A stretch of DNA of 37,171 nt from NCBI GenBank assembly GCA_020846145.1, contig JADLEL010000151.1, positions 1 through 37,171 of the forward strand. Reading direction: 5' to 3'. This DNA comes from Pirellulales bacterium (lineage in GTDB: Bacteria; Planctomycetota; Planctomycetia; Pirellulales; Thermoguttaceae). How positions within the stretch are numbered: the stretch's first letter is position 1; each line of letters starts with the position of its first letter. The translations under genes and the position numbers were made by a program. Shown here piece by piece: positions 8,215 through 16,400 of this stretch. The notes beneath the pieces are model-generated. The model was not told where the DNA came from, did not search any database, and saw only the letters and a list, made by a program, of their open reading frames with translations.

Positions 8215-9822
8215 TCATTTGTCTTTGGGCGGTTCTTCGCTCAAGAGTTCGCGCCAGGGCTTGTTTTGCTTGTAGCTTTCGAGTTCTTTTTTTAGCTCTT
8301 CGTCCTGGTCCTTGAGTCCGATTTCGACGGCTTTGCCGGCCCATTTTCGGGCGTTTTCGAAGTCGCCGGTCTCGGCGTAGGCGGCGGCCAAGGTGCTTAA
8401 AATGTGGGGAAGTTTATAACCGGTCAGTTCGCAGGCTTGGGTGGCCAGCTCGACGGCGCGTTTGCCGTTGCGGAGCTTGTCGTCGGTCGAGGTGGCCAGC
8501 ACCCAGGCGAAGTTGTTCAGCAGCCCGGAATCCTTGGGCATGACTTTGTAGGCTTTTTCGTAATCGGCGACGGCCTCGGCCTGCTTGCCGAGGTTCAGGT
8601 AGGCGTCGCCGCGGCCGCGGAGCAGTTCGCCGTTTTCGGGATAATTCGCCGCGTATTTATCGTACACTTCGAGCGCCTTGGCCGATTTCTTTTTGGTGAC
8701 GTAGAGCTGCGCCAGGGTGAACACGCTCTGCACGTTTTCCTTGGGGTCGCGGTCGATGAGGTTTTGCAGCGCGGCGACGGCTTCGTCGAGGCGGTCCATC
8801 TCGGCCAGGAGCAGCGCGCGGTAGCGGGTGGCTTCGGGATTGTTCGGCCGCAGGCGGAGGCATTCGTCGGCGTCGGCCAGGGCTTTGGGCTTGTCCCCCT
8901 TATCGAAGTGGATCGAGGAGCGCATGAGCAGGATGGCGACGTTGCCGATGTCTTTCTCGTAGGCTTTGGCGAGATCGTCGATCGCCTCGTCGCGCTTTCC
9001 CTGCTGGTTGTGGATTTGCGCGCGTTGCAGGAGCGGGAGCGGGGAATCGGGGAGTTTTTCGCGGACTTTCTCGATGGCCGCGACGGCTTCGTCGAACTTC
9101 TTCATCCGCGCGAGGATCAGCGACTTGAGTTCGTACGCGCCGACGTTGTCGGGCGCCAATTCGATGGACTTGACGATGTCGGCCAGGGCCTCTTCGTTTT
9201 TGCCCAGGTCGGCCAGAAGCATTCCGCGGGCGCGGACGATGCCGGCATCGTCGCGGGCGAGGCGGACGGCCTCGTTCATGTCGGGGAGGCGTTTCTCGAG
9301 GTTCTTTTCGAGCGTCGCGCGGAGGACGAGGGCCTTGGCCTTGAGCATCGCGTCGTCGCCGGCGGCCTCGACCGCCTGGCCGGCGGCTTCCTTGGCGCGT
9401 TTCAGGTCGCCTTGCGGGAGGACGTTCATCTGCACCACGAGCATCAGGGCCTGCGGCTGCTTGGGATCGAGTTTGAGGCCCTTTTCCAGGTCGGCCAGGG
9501 CGCGCTGGCGGTATTGCGGCCAGCCGGGATCGGGCGGATTGGTGCTGAAGATCGCGGCAGCGAAAGATGCCCCGCGCTGCGTGAGGGTCGAGGCCAGCAT
9601 TTTGTTGGCGAATTCCTTGTTCGAGTCGTCGAGTCCCTTTTGCAGCGCGCTTTCGGCGAGGCGGATGACTTCGTTCAGGTCGTCCATGGTCGTGGCCGCC
9701 ATTTTCTTTTCGGTGGCCTGGTTCAGGTCGTCCTGCCCCTCGTTTTCGGCGAACAACGGCGACGCCCCGCCGACCGCGAGCGGCAAGAGAACGGCGAAAA
9801 GGATTTTTGAGAGGCAATTCAT
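8215..9822 (-). CDS. Secreted tetratricopeptide-repeat protein
   Basis: A 535-aa protein starting at the ATG of 9822, with a signal peptide (MNCLSKILFAVLLPLAVGGA, cleaved near LFAENEG). The rest is a TPR solenoid with many 34-residue units of the consensus xxALxDxxKAIELxPxN; examples are LADIVKSIELAPDNVGAYEL, KALADADECLRLRPNNPEAT and AVADYEKAYKVMPKDSGLL. The C-terminal block GKRAVELATQACELTGYKLP followed by DTLAAAYAETGDFENA-type sequence is the common planctomycete TPR tail. It ends in a Lys/Asp-rich tail. The role is likely periplasmic protein-protein scaffolding; partners are unknown. The ribosome-binding site is weak. A long plus-strand frame opposite it is a shadow. Confidence 0.82.
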   Translation of the reverse strand: MNCLSKILFAVLLPLAVGGASPLFAENEGQDDLNQATEKKMAATTMDDLNEVIRLAESALQKGLDDSNKEFANKMLASTLTQRGASFAAAIFSTNPPDPGWPQYRQRALADLEKGLKLDPKQPQALMLVVQMNVLPQGDLKRAKEAAGQAVEAAGDDAMLKAKALVLRATLEKNLEKRLPDMNEAVRLARDDAGIVRARGMLLADLGKNEEALADIVKSIELAPDNVGAYELKSLILARMKKFDEAVAAIEKVREKLPDSPLPLLQRAQIHNQQGKRDEAIDDLAKAYEKDIGNVAILLMRSSIHFDKGDKPKALADADECLRLRPNNPEATRYRALLLAEMDRLDEAVAALQNLIDRDPKENVQSVFTLAQLYVTKKKSAKALEVYDKYAANYPENGELLRGRGDAYLNLGKQAEAVADYEKAYKVMPKDSGLLNNFAWVLATSTDDKLRNGKRAVELATQACELTGYKLPHILSTLAAAYAETGDFENARKWAGKAVEIGLKDQDEELKKELESYKQNKPWRELLSEEPPKDK

Positions 9823-9861
9823 GGCAGCACCCCAGGGATTGGGAAGTTTATGTTGTTTATT

Positions 9862-10068
9862 CGTAAGCGTTCACGCCCCGGTCGGGGACTGGTCCATTTT
9901 TCGGCGTGAAAACGTATTTTGCGGACATACGGTAGGCCGAAAACATGGACCTGTCCCCTTCCCGCGGCGCAAGGGGGACAGTCCCATTTTTTCGGCGATT
10001 AAGCACTTTCACGGCACCATCGTCTTTTGCGCCGCAAAAATCGGGACAGTCCCCTGTGAACGGTTACG
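9862..10068. mobile_element. MITE-like palindromic element, family A, full copy 1
   Basis: The element has imperfect terminal inverted repeats, CGTAAGCGTTCAC (9862-9874) and GTGAACGGTTACG (10056-10068). Inside are two hairpins in series. The first is built from GGGGACTGGTCCATTTTTCGG and GCCGAAAACATGGACCTGTC, the second from GGGACAGTCCCATTTTTTCG and its inverted counterpart ending GGGACAGTCCCC. An 11-bp direct repeat, GTTTATTCGTA, lies at 9855-9865 and 10068-10078, as expected of a target-site duplication, making the inserted unit about 202 bp. It has no coding capacity. Related copies lie at 29134-29332, 37036-37171, 17653-17761 and 13259-13368. Confidence 0.75.
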
Positions 10069-10078
10069 TTTATTCGTA

Positions 10079-10695
10079 CGGATGAACGGAGAATTATAAT
10101 GGAAAACGGCTGAGCGGGGAAGCGGAGCAATTGTTGCCGATAAACCGGCGCGGATCGGCGTTGGATTCATGCGAGCGGAGCGAAAAAGGCCGTTTTTGGG
10201 GGCATTTTCGAAGGGGGGCGATTTTTTCCCTCCGGTTAAACAAGTCGGTTTTGGGATTTTTCCGGGATCGGTAAGGAGCGGGATGCGGTTTTTCGGGGAG
10301 TTTTGCGGATTTTTGGGGGCGAATAATTGCCGATTGGGGATTTGGCCTTGGGTCTTGGATTTTGGGTTGTTGAACTCGATAGGCTGCATTTTTTCACCAC
10401 TGCGAATAACCTGCGTGAGATGGGTGGGGAGGTTTTTGCTCAACCGATTTCGATTTTTTCACGTTTCGAGGTGTCGAAGCGGCGGTGGAGTCGGTTTTTC
10501 GTTTCTGGGCCGTCTTTTCGCGTGCGTGCGAGCACGCACCCTACGCGCTTCGAGATTTTCAGTGAACATGTTTATAGTATCCGGGGCGGCTTTTTTCAAG
10601 AGAAAACGGACAAAGTCGTTATCGAAAGCTCAGTGGGAGAAGGAGTTAGGAGCGAAAATAATTTTCAGAGTTGCCCATCTTCGGCTTCGCAAGAG
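10079..10695. other. Intergenic region without a recognisable gene
   Basis: This 617-bp stretch lies between the start of the TPR gene and the stop of the phosphatase gene. It is rich in G/T runs. Short open frames are present, but their composition is atypical (Phe/Gly/Arg-rich), they have no ribosome-binding site and resemble no family. A GTGCGTGCGAGCACGCAC palindrome lies at about 10521-10538. The region may hold the TPR gene's promoter; I cannot locate it with confidence. Confidence 0.5.
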
Positions 10696-11481
10696 CTAGG
10701 TTTCGAGCGCCCGCAGCACTTCTTCCAAAAGCAATCCGTTGGTGGCCGCGCCTTCGCCGGCGTGGATGGTGGGCCGGCCCTTCCAATCGGTGAAGGCGCC
10801 GCCGGCTTCCTGGAGGATGGGGAGCATGGGGGCGGCGTCCCAGACGCACATGATCGGATCGATCATCACGTCGGCCCGGCCGGTGGCGACCAAGAGGTAT
10901 CCGTAGCAGTCGCCCCAGGTGCGCGTGAGCCGGGCGGCGGCCTGCATTCGGTCGTACGCCCGGCGGCGATGGGTGATGTCGAAAGAAGCCACCTCGCTGG
11001 TGACGAAGAGCGCATCTTTAAGCGATCGGCAATTCGAGACTCTGGCAGGCTCCGGCGGGCGGTCGCCCCGCACGTACCAAGCCCCTTGACCGTTGGCCGC
11101 ATAGACGCATTCGTCCAGTGCAGGAATGCGGATTACGCCCAGCACGCTTTCGCCCTCGCGCTCCAAGCCGATGAGCGTGCCGTAGAGCGGCACGCCATGG
11201 ATGAACGACTTGGTGCCGTCGATGGGATCGAGAATCCAGCGGTAGCCGCTTTTGCCCTCCCGTTCGGGCATTTCCTCGCCGAGAATGCCGTCGTCGGGAA
11301 AACTTTCCGCAATCAGCCGCCGCAATTCGGTTTCCGCCTGCCGATCGGCCGCGGTAACCGGCGAATCGTCGGCCTTCAGCTCGACGGCGAGATCATCCCG
11401 GCGAAAATACTGCAAAGTGACATCGCCCGCCGCGCGGGCGGCGTGAACGGCGAAATCGAGGCGGGAGGCGAGAGGGGGCAT
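10696..11481 (-). CDS. Inositol-monophosphatase-family phosphatase (histidinol-phosphatase-like)
   Basis: A 261-aa Mg-dependent phosphatase of the IMPase fold. Metal- and substrate-binding motifs are present in order: SPVTAADRQAE (residues ~40-50), the GEE motif near residue 69, WILDPIDGTKSFIHGVP (DPIDGT signature) and the C-terminal WDAAPMLPILQEAGG. The PIDGTKSF plus WDAAP...EAGG pattern fits the HisN-type histidinol-phosphate phosphatase subgroup better than CysQ or SuhB, so a role in histidine biosynthesis is plausible but unproven. No other his gene is near. The start at 11481 lies directly beside GGGGATA repeat DNA, and no good ribosome-binding site is seen there. Confidence 0.8.
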   Translation of the reverse strand: MPPLASRLDFAVHAARAAGDVTLQYFRRDDLAVELKADDSPVTAADRQAETELRRLIAESFPDDGILGEEMPEREGKSGYRWILDPIDGTKSFIHGVPLYGTLIGLEREGESVLGVIRIPALDECVYAANGQGAWYVRGDRPPEPARVSNCRSLKDALFVTSEVASFDITHRRRAYDRMQAAARLTRTWGDCYGYLLVATGRADVMIDPIMCVWDAAPMLPILQEAGGAFTDWKGRPTIHAGEGAATNGLLLEEVLRALET

Positions 11482-11483
11482 GG

Positions 11484-11632
11484 GAGGGGATAGGGGATAG
11501 GGAACAGGGAATAGATTCGGGATTCAGGAGATAGGATTCAAAGTACAGAATGTATGGACGTTAATCTTCGAGATTGAATGCTCGCTTTACTCTGCATCCC
11601 TATCCCCTATCCCCTAATCCCTATCCCCTATT
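11484..11632. repeat. GGGGATA-type repeats between phosphatase and citrate synthase
   Basis: GGGGATA units occur in one orientation at 11484-11512 and in the opposite orientation (TATCCCC) at 11598-11632, giving a large inverted arrangement. The right arm runs up to the citrate synthase stop codon. Nothing else is seen in the 149-bp gap. Confidence 0.75.
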
Positions 11633-12926
11633 AGCGTTTATCGAGCGGGATGAAGGCGCGTTTGGGGGGACCGAGGTAGAGTTGGCGGGAGCGGTAGAGG
11701 CGGCGGTTTTCGGTGTCGTGGACTTCGGCCCAATGGGCGATCCAGCCGGGGAGGCGGCCGATGGCGAACAGCGCGGTGAACATCTGCTTGGGGATGCCGA
11801 TGATGCGGAAGATCAGGCCCGAATAGAATTCGAGGTTCGGGAAGAGGTGCCGCTCGACGAAGAACGGATCGCGCGTTACGGCGTCTTCCATTTTCAGGGC
11901 CAGGTCGAAAACCGGATCGCGCTGCGGATGTCTTTCCAGCAGGCGATGGAAGATGCCTTGGGCGAACCGCGCGCGGGGATCGCAATTTTTGTAGCTCCCG
12001 TGGCCCAGGCCCTTCAGGTGGAATTTCGCATTCGGCGATTTGGCCAGTTCGAGGTATTTTTCGAGGTTGCCGCCGTCCTCGCGGATGTGCTCGAGCATGT
12101 TGAGGAAGGTTACGTTGGAGGCGCCGTGCAGATCGCCCCACAAGGCCCAGATGCCCGCCGAAACGCAGGCGAAGAGGTTCACGTCGCTGGAGCCGACGGT
12201 CCGCACGGCGGTGGTCGAGCAGTTTTGGCCGTGGTCGCCGTAGAGCACGAGCATGGTGTTCAGGGCCTCGACGAAATCGGGGTCCATTGAGTATTTTTCA
12301 CTGGGCGTGGCGAACATCATGTGCAGGAAGTTTTGGCAGTACGATAGCTCGTTCTGCGGATAGATGAACGGCTCGCCGATCGACTGCTTGTAGCCGAAGG
12401 CGGCGATGGTGGGCAGCTTGGCCAGCAGGTGGCAGCCGGCGAGTTCGACCTGGCGGGGATCGCTCACGTCGAGGGCGTCGTGGCAATAGATCGAAAGCGC
12501 GCCGACGGCCGAGCCGAGGATTGCCATCGGATGGGCGTGGGGCGGAAAGGCCGCGAAAAACGTCTGCATGCCATCGTGCAAAAGCGTGTGGCGGCGGATA
12601 TTGCCGCGGAACTCCGCCAACTGCGCGGCGCCGGGCAATTCGCCGCGGATCAAGAGATAGGCCGATTCGAGATAGTCGCAGTTCCGCGCGATGTCCTCGA
12701 CGGGGTAGCCGCGATACCAGAGCCAGCCCAAGTCGCCGGTCTCGCCTTCCTTAAAGCAGATTTTGCTGGTGGTGCCGCCGGTGTTGGCGAAGGCGTAATC
12801 GAGCGTGATGTGTCCGGTGCGCTCGAAGAGGCCGTCGATATCGATCACCCGATTTCCCTCGGTGCCGATGCGGACGGGAAAATCGTACTGTTTTTCGCCG
12901 AGAATGAGTTTGGCAACGTCGGCCAT
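11631..12926 (-). CDS. gltA: Type II citrate synthase with an unusual active-site Asp-to-Glu change
   Basis: A 431-aa protein aligning throughout with bacterial type II citrate synthase, which condenses acetyl-CoA and oxaloacetate into citrate. It has the N-terminal domain (residues 1-60) and the family blocks. Substrate and catalytic histidines are kept: His232 in YGDHGQN, His267 in WGDLHGASN and His309 in GLGHGSYKNCDPR, with Arg318. The tail RSRQLYLG is also typical. However, the catalytic Asp of E. coli GltA (PNVDFYSG) is Glu366 here (PNLEFYSG), HADHEQN is YGDHGQN, and GHRVYK is GHGSYK. Fold assignment is secure, but efficient citrate synthase activity is less so; a related condensing activity is possible. 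It is monocistronic by spacing. Confidence 0.85.
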   Translation of the reverse strand: MADVAKLILGEKQYDFPVRIGTEGNRVIDIDGLFERTGHITLDYAFANTGGTTSKICFKEGETGDLGWLWYRGYPVEDIARNCDYLESAYLLIRGELPGAAQLAEFRGNIRRHTLLHDGMQTFFAAFPPHAHPMAILGSAVGALSIYCHDALDVSDPRQVELAGCHLLAKLPTIAAFGYKQSIGEPFIYPQNELSYCQNFLHMMFATPSEKYSMDPDFVEALNTMLVLYGDHGQNCSTTAVRTVGSSDVNLFACVSAGIWALWGDLHGASNVTFLNMLEHIREDGGNLEKYLELAKSPNAKFHLKGLGHGSYKNCDPRARFAQGIFHRLLERHPQRDPVFDLALKMEDAVTRDPFFVERHLFPNLEFYSGLIFRIIGIPKQMFTALFAIGRLPGWIAHWAEVHDTENRRLYRSRQLYLGPPKRAFIPLDKR

Positions 12927-13200
12927 GAGATTGATCCTTCGCGAGGGTTAATTGAATTCAGCGAGCCGGGGGCGACCCCACCGCAGCCGGGAACCCGACC
13001 ATTTTGAATATAATCTAGCATTTTGGACATTATTCACAATCTCCCCGCGGAGGAAAAGGAAAAATGACATTGGGGAGCGGCTTGTATCTGCCCTTATCGG
13101 GTGGTGGAGCGAGCGACATCTACTTTAGTGGGAGCGATAGAACCTGCCCAGTATCAAGACCGCGTTTTGTTCGTTGCGGACACGGTTTGGTTGGCGATTC
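12927..13200. other. Divergent intergenic region upstream of citrate synthase
   Basis: Together with the repeats that follow, this is the 558-bp space between the divergent starts of citrate synthase and hrpA. I see no convincing small gene. The AT-richer stretch at 13001-13050 (TATAATCTAGCATTTTGGAC region) is a possible promoter zone for citrate synthase. Confidence 0.35.
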
Positions 13201-13256
13201 TGCGAGGCGGGAGCCTCGCAGACATTGCGTTCCCAGGCGGGAGCCTGGGAACGAGA
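13201..13256. repeat. Family C palindromes (GCGAGGC / GTTCCCA types)
   Basis: Two adjacent hairpins: GCGAGGCGGGAGCCTCGC (13202-13219) and GTTCCCAGGCGGGAGCCTGGGAAC (13229-13252, described as a perfect-arm palindrome). A diverged copy of the pair lies at 34941-34995, and single hairpins lie at 25359-25387 and 26417-26446. Confidence 0.85.
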
Positions 13257-13258
13257 AA

Positions 13259-13368
13259 GAACTGCAAGTCCCGACACGAAGGGGACAGGTCCATATTTTC
13301 GGGCAACCGTTTTCCGGCAAAATGCGTCTTTTCACCGAAAAATGGCCCAGTCCCCGGACTTTGCAGTT
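13259..13368. repeat. Family A palindromic half-element
   Basis: One long hairpin: AACTGCAAGTCC (13259-13270) pairs with GGACTTTGCAGTT (13356-13368), and inside it GGGGACAGGTCCATATTTTC pairs with GAAAAATGGCCCAGTCCCC. It corresponds to the first hairpin of the full element at 9862, inverted, and has no second hairpin. Confidence 0.75.
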
Positions 13369-13393
13369 CTCCTGCGTATTCCCGACTCCCGCG

Positions 13394-13418
13394 AACCGCG
13401 ACCACTGGTCGCGGCTTT
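13394..13418. repeat. Family D palindrome (GCGACCACTGGTCGC)
   Basis: A 25-bp palindrome centred on CCACTGG, the centre-swapped partner of the copy at 6675-6699. It lies about 50-70 bp upstream of the hrpA start. Confidence 0.8.
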
Positions 13419-13484
13419 CCAAATCTTGCAGGCAGCGACGGAGCCGGTCCCCTTTTTCGCAAGATCATGCTATTATGCATGATT

Positions 13485-16400
13485 ATGCCGTCTCCAGCCA
13501 CGCCATCGTCTTTGGCCTTCATCGAGAGCCGCATCGAGAGCGCGATGCGGGGGGATCGTCATGCGTTAAGGCGGGAGTTTCGGGCGATTCAGGCGGATGT
13601 GGAGGGAGGCCGACCTTTCGAGAAACGGCTGGAGCAGTTTTTCCGCCGGTTGGACGAATCGGCGGCGTTTCGGGAGTATCGCAAGAAGAGCCTGCCCGCC
13701 GTGCGATTCGACGAAGAGTTGCCGGTCTCGGCCCGGCGGCAGGAGATCGCGCGGACGATCGATGAAAACCAGGTCGTGATCGTAAGCGGCGAGACCGGTT
13801 CGGGCAAATCGACGCAGTTGCCGAAAATCTGCCTGGAGATCGGCCGCGGCATCGACGGCCTGATCGGGCACACGCAGCCCCGGCGGATCGCCGCGCGGTC
13901 GATCGCCGCGCGGATCGCCGAGGAACTGGGCACGCCCTTGGGATTCACCGTGGGCTTCAAGGTGCGTTTCGCCGAGTCGCTGAGCAAGCAAACGCACGTC
14001 AAGCTGATGACCGACGGCATTTTGCTGGCCGAAACGCAGAGCGATCCGTTTTTCGATCGGTACGACACGCTGATTTTGGACGAAGCGCACGAGCGGTCGC
14101 TGAACATTGATTTTCTGATCGGCTACCTCAAGCGGCTCTTGCCGAAGCGGCCCGACTTGAAGGTCGTCATCACCTCGGCGACGATCGATGCCCAGCGTTT
14201 CGCCGCCCATTTCGGCACGCCGGAGAAGCCCGCGCCGGTGATCGAAGTGTCGGGCCGGACGTATCCGGTGGAGATTGTTTATCGGCCGATGCTGCCCGAC
14301 GAAGAGGGGGACGAGCCGGATTTGCAGCAGGCGGTGTATCGGGCGATGGAGGAGCTGCCCTCGCACGAGCGCGGCGACGTGCTGATTTTCATGCCCACCG
14401 AACGCGACATCCACGAAACGGCGAAAACCTTTCGCAGCCGGCCGCTGCCCGGCGATCCGACGGGCCGGGACACGGAAATTCTGCCGCTCTACGCGCGGCT
14501 CTCGATGGCTGACCAGCAGCGGGTGTTTCATCCCGGCGGAAAACGGCGGATCGTGATCGCCACGAACGTGGCCGAATCGTCGCTCACCGTGCCGCGGATA
14601 CGCTACGTGATCGATCCGGGCACGGCGCGCGTGAGCCGCTATTCGCCGCGCTCGAAAACGCAGCGGCTGCCGATCGAGGCGGTTTCCCGCGCGTCGGCCG
14701 ATCAGCGCGCCGGGCGTTGCGGGCGGATCGGGCCGGGCGTGTGCGTGCGGCTTTTCAGCGAGGAAGATTTCGCGGCCCGCGACCGCTTCACCGCGCCGGA
14801 AATCCAGCGCACGAACCTGGCGGCGGTGATTTTGCAGACCACCGCGCTAAGATTGGGCGAGATCGAGGATTTTCCGTTTCTCGATCCGCCCAAGACCGAT
14901 GCCGTGCGCGACGGCTACCGCACGCTTTTCGAGTTGGGCGCGATCGACGAGAACCGCGAGTTGACCGAGATCGGGCGGAAACTCAGCCGGCTGCCGGTGG
15001 ATCCGCGGATCGGGCGGATGATCTTGGCCGCCGACGAGGAGCATTGCCTCCACGAAATGCTGATCGTCGCCGCCGCGCTCGAAATTCAAGATCCTCGCGA
15101 ACGGCCCTTGGAAAAACAGGAAGCCGCCGACGAGGCCCACGCGCAGTTCCTCGACGCGGATTCCGATTATTTGAGCTACTTGAAGCTTTGGGAGTTTTAT
15201 CATCATTTGAAGGAAACGCTCTCGCGGAATCAGCTTCAAAAGGCGTGCAAGCAGAACTTTTTATCGTACAACCGGATGCGCGAATGGGCCGACATCCACC
15301 GCGAACTGCTGGAGTTGGTTGAAGAGGCGGATTTCTATAAGAAGGGAAAAGCGGGGACAAAATCGGGGGCGGTGACGGGCGCCATGCCCACGCTTGCCGT
15401 GGGCAGGAAAGGGGCCACTCGAACATCCCGACAACATGCCCACGACAAGCGTGGGCATGGCACCGAAAATTCCACCTATTCCACCGATAAATACGCCGCC
15501 ATTCATCGGGCGATTCTTACCGGCTTGCTTTCGAATTTGGCGCAGAAGGGGGAAACCTACGAATACACCGTCGCGGGCGGCGGCAAGGGGAATCTCTGGC
15601 CCGGTTCGGGCGTGTTTCAGGGGCGGCCGAAATGGATCGTCGCCGCCGAAGTGGTCGAAACCACGCGGCGCTACTTGCGCTGCTGCGCGAAGATCGATCC
15701 CCGCTGGATCGAGCCGCTGGCCGGCCATTTGGCGAAGAAAACGCATCGCGATCCGCAGTGGGACCCGGCCGCGGCTTCGGCGATGGCGATCGAGCGGGTA
15801 ACGCTCTTCGGGCTGACGATCGTGCCGGGGCGGCGAGTGCGGCTCGGGCCGATCGATCCGCAAACTGCCCGCGAACTGTTGATCCGCCACGGCTTGGTCG
15901 AAGGTCAGTTCGAGAAGAAGCCCGATTTCCTGGTGCATAACGAACGGCTTTTCGAGGAGATGGAACGCCTGCAAGCCAAGCTCCGCCGCCGCGATCTGCT
16001 GTTGGGCGAATGGGCGCGGTATGAATTCTACGACCGCCGCATCCCCGACGACGTTTACGACGGTCCGCGGTTGATGAAGTGGTTGAGGGATATTCAATCG
16101 GCCGGCGCCGCGCCCACGCTTGCCGTGGGCATGAAAGAAACGGCGGAAAATCTCCCCCAACATGCCCACGACGAGCGTGGGCATGGCGCCCTGGAGAATC
16201 TGAAATCTTTGTGCATGACCCAAGCCGACTTGATTCGCGGGGAGGTCGAGGTCGTCGAGGGGGCCTATCCCGACACGCTCTCCGCGCGGCATATCGATCT
16301 GCCGTTGGACTATCGCTTTTCGCCGGGCGAAAGGGACGACGGGGTAACGGTCAGCGTACCCCTGGAGGCACTCAACCAACTCGATCCTTCGCGGCTCGAT

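Noticed and set aside
8404..9810. 468-aa plus-strand open frame opposite the TPR gene
   Set aside because: It is the antisense shadow of a GC-rich repeat gene; the minus-strand protein has a signal peptide and clear TPR units, this one has no family resemblance.
8215..9822. Redox or hydrogenase accessory role for the TPR gene
   Set aside because: It is 10 kb from the island, has a signal peptide and shows no maturation-factor motif.
10169..10699. Plus-strand open frame in the gap before the phosphatase gene
   Set aside because: No ribosome-binding site, odd Phe/Arg/Gly-rich composition, overlaps the phosphatase gene end and repeat-like phrases; no family recognised.
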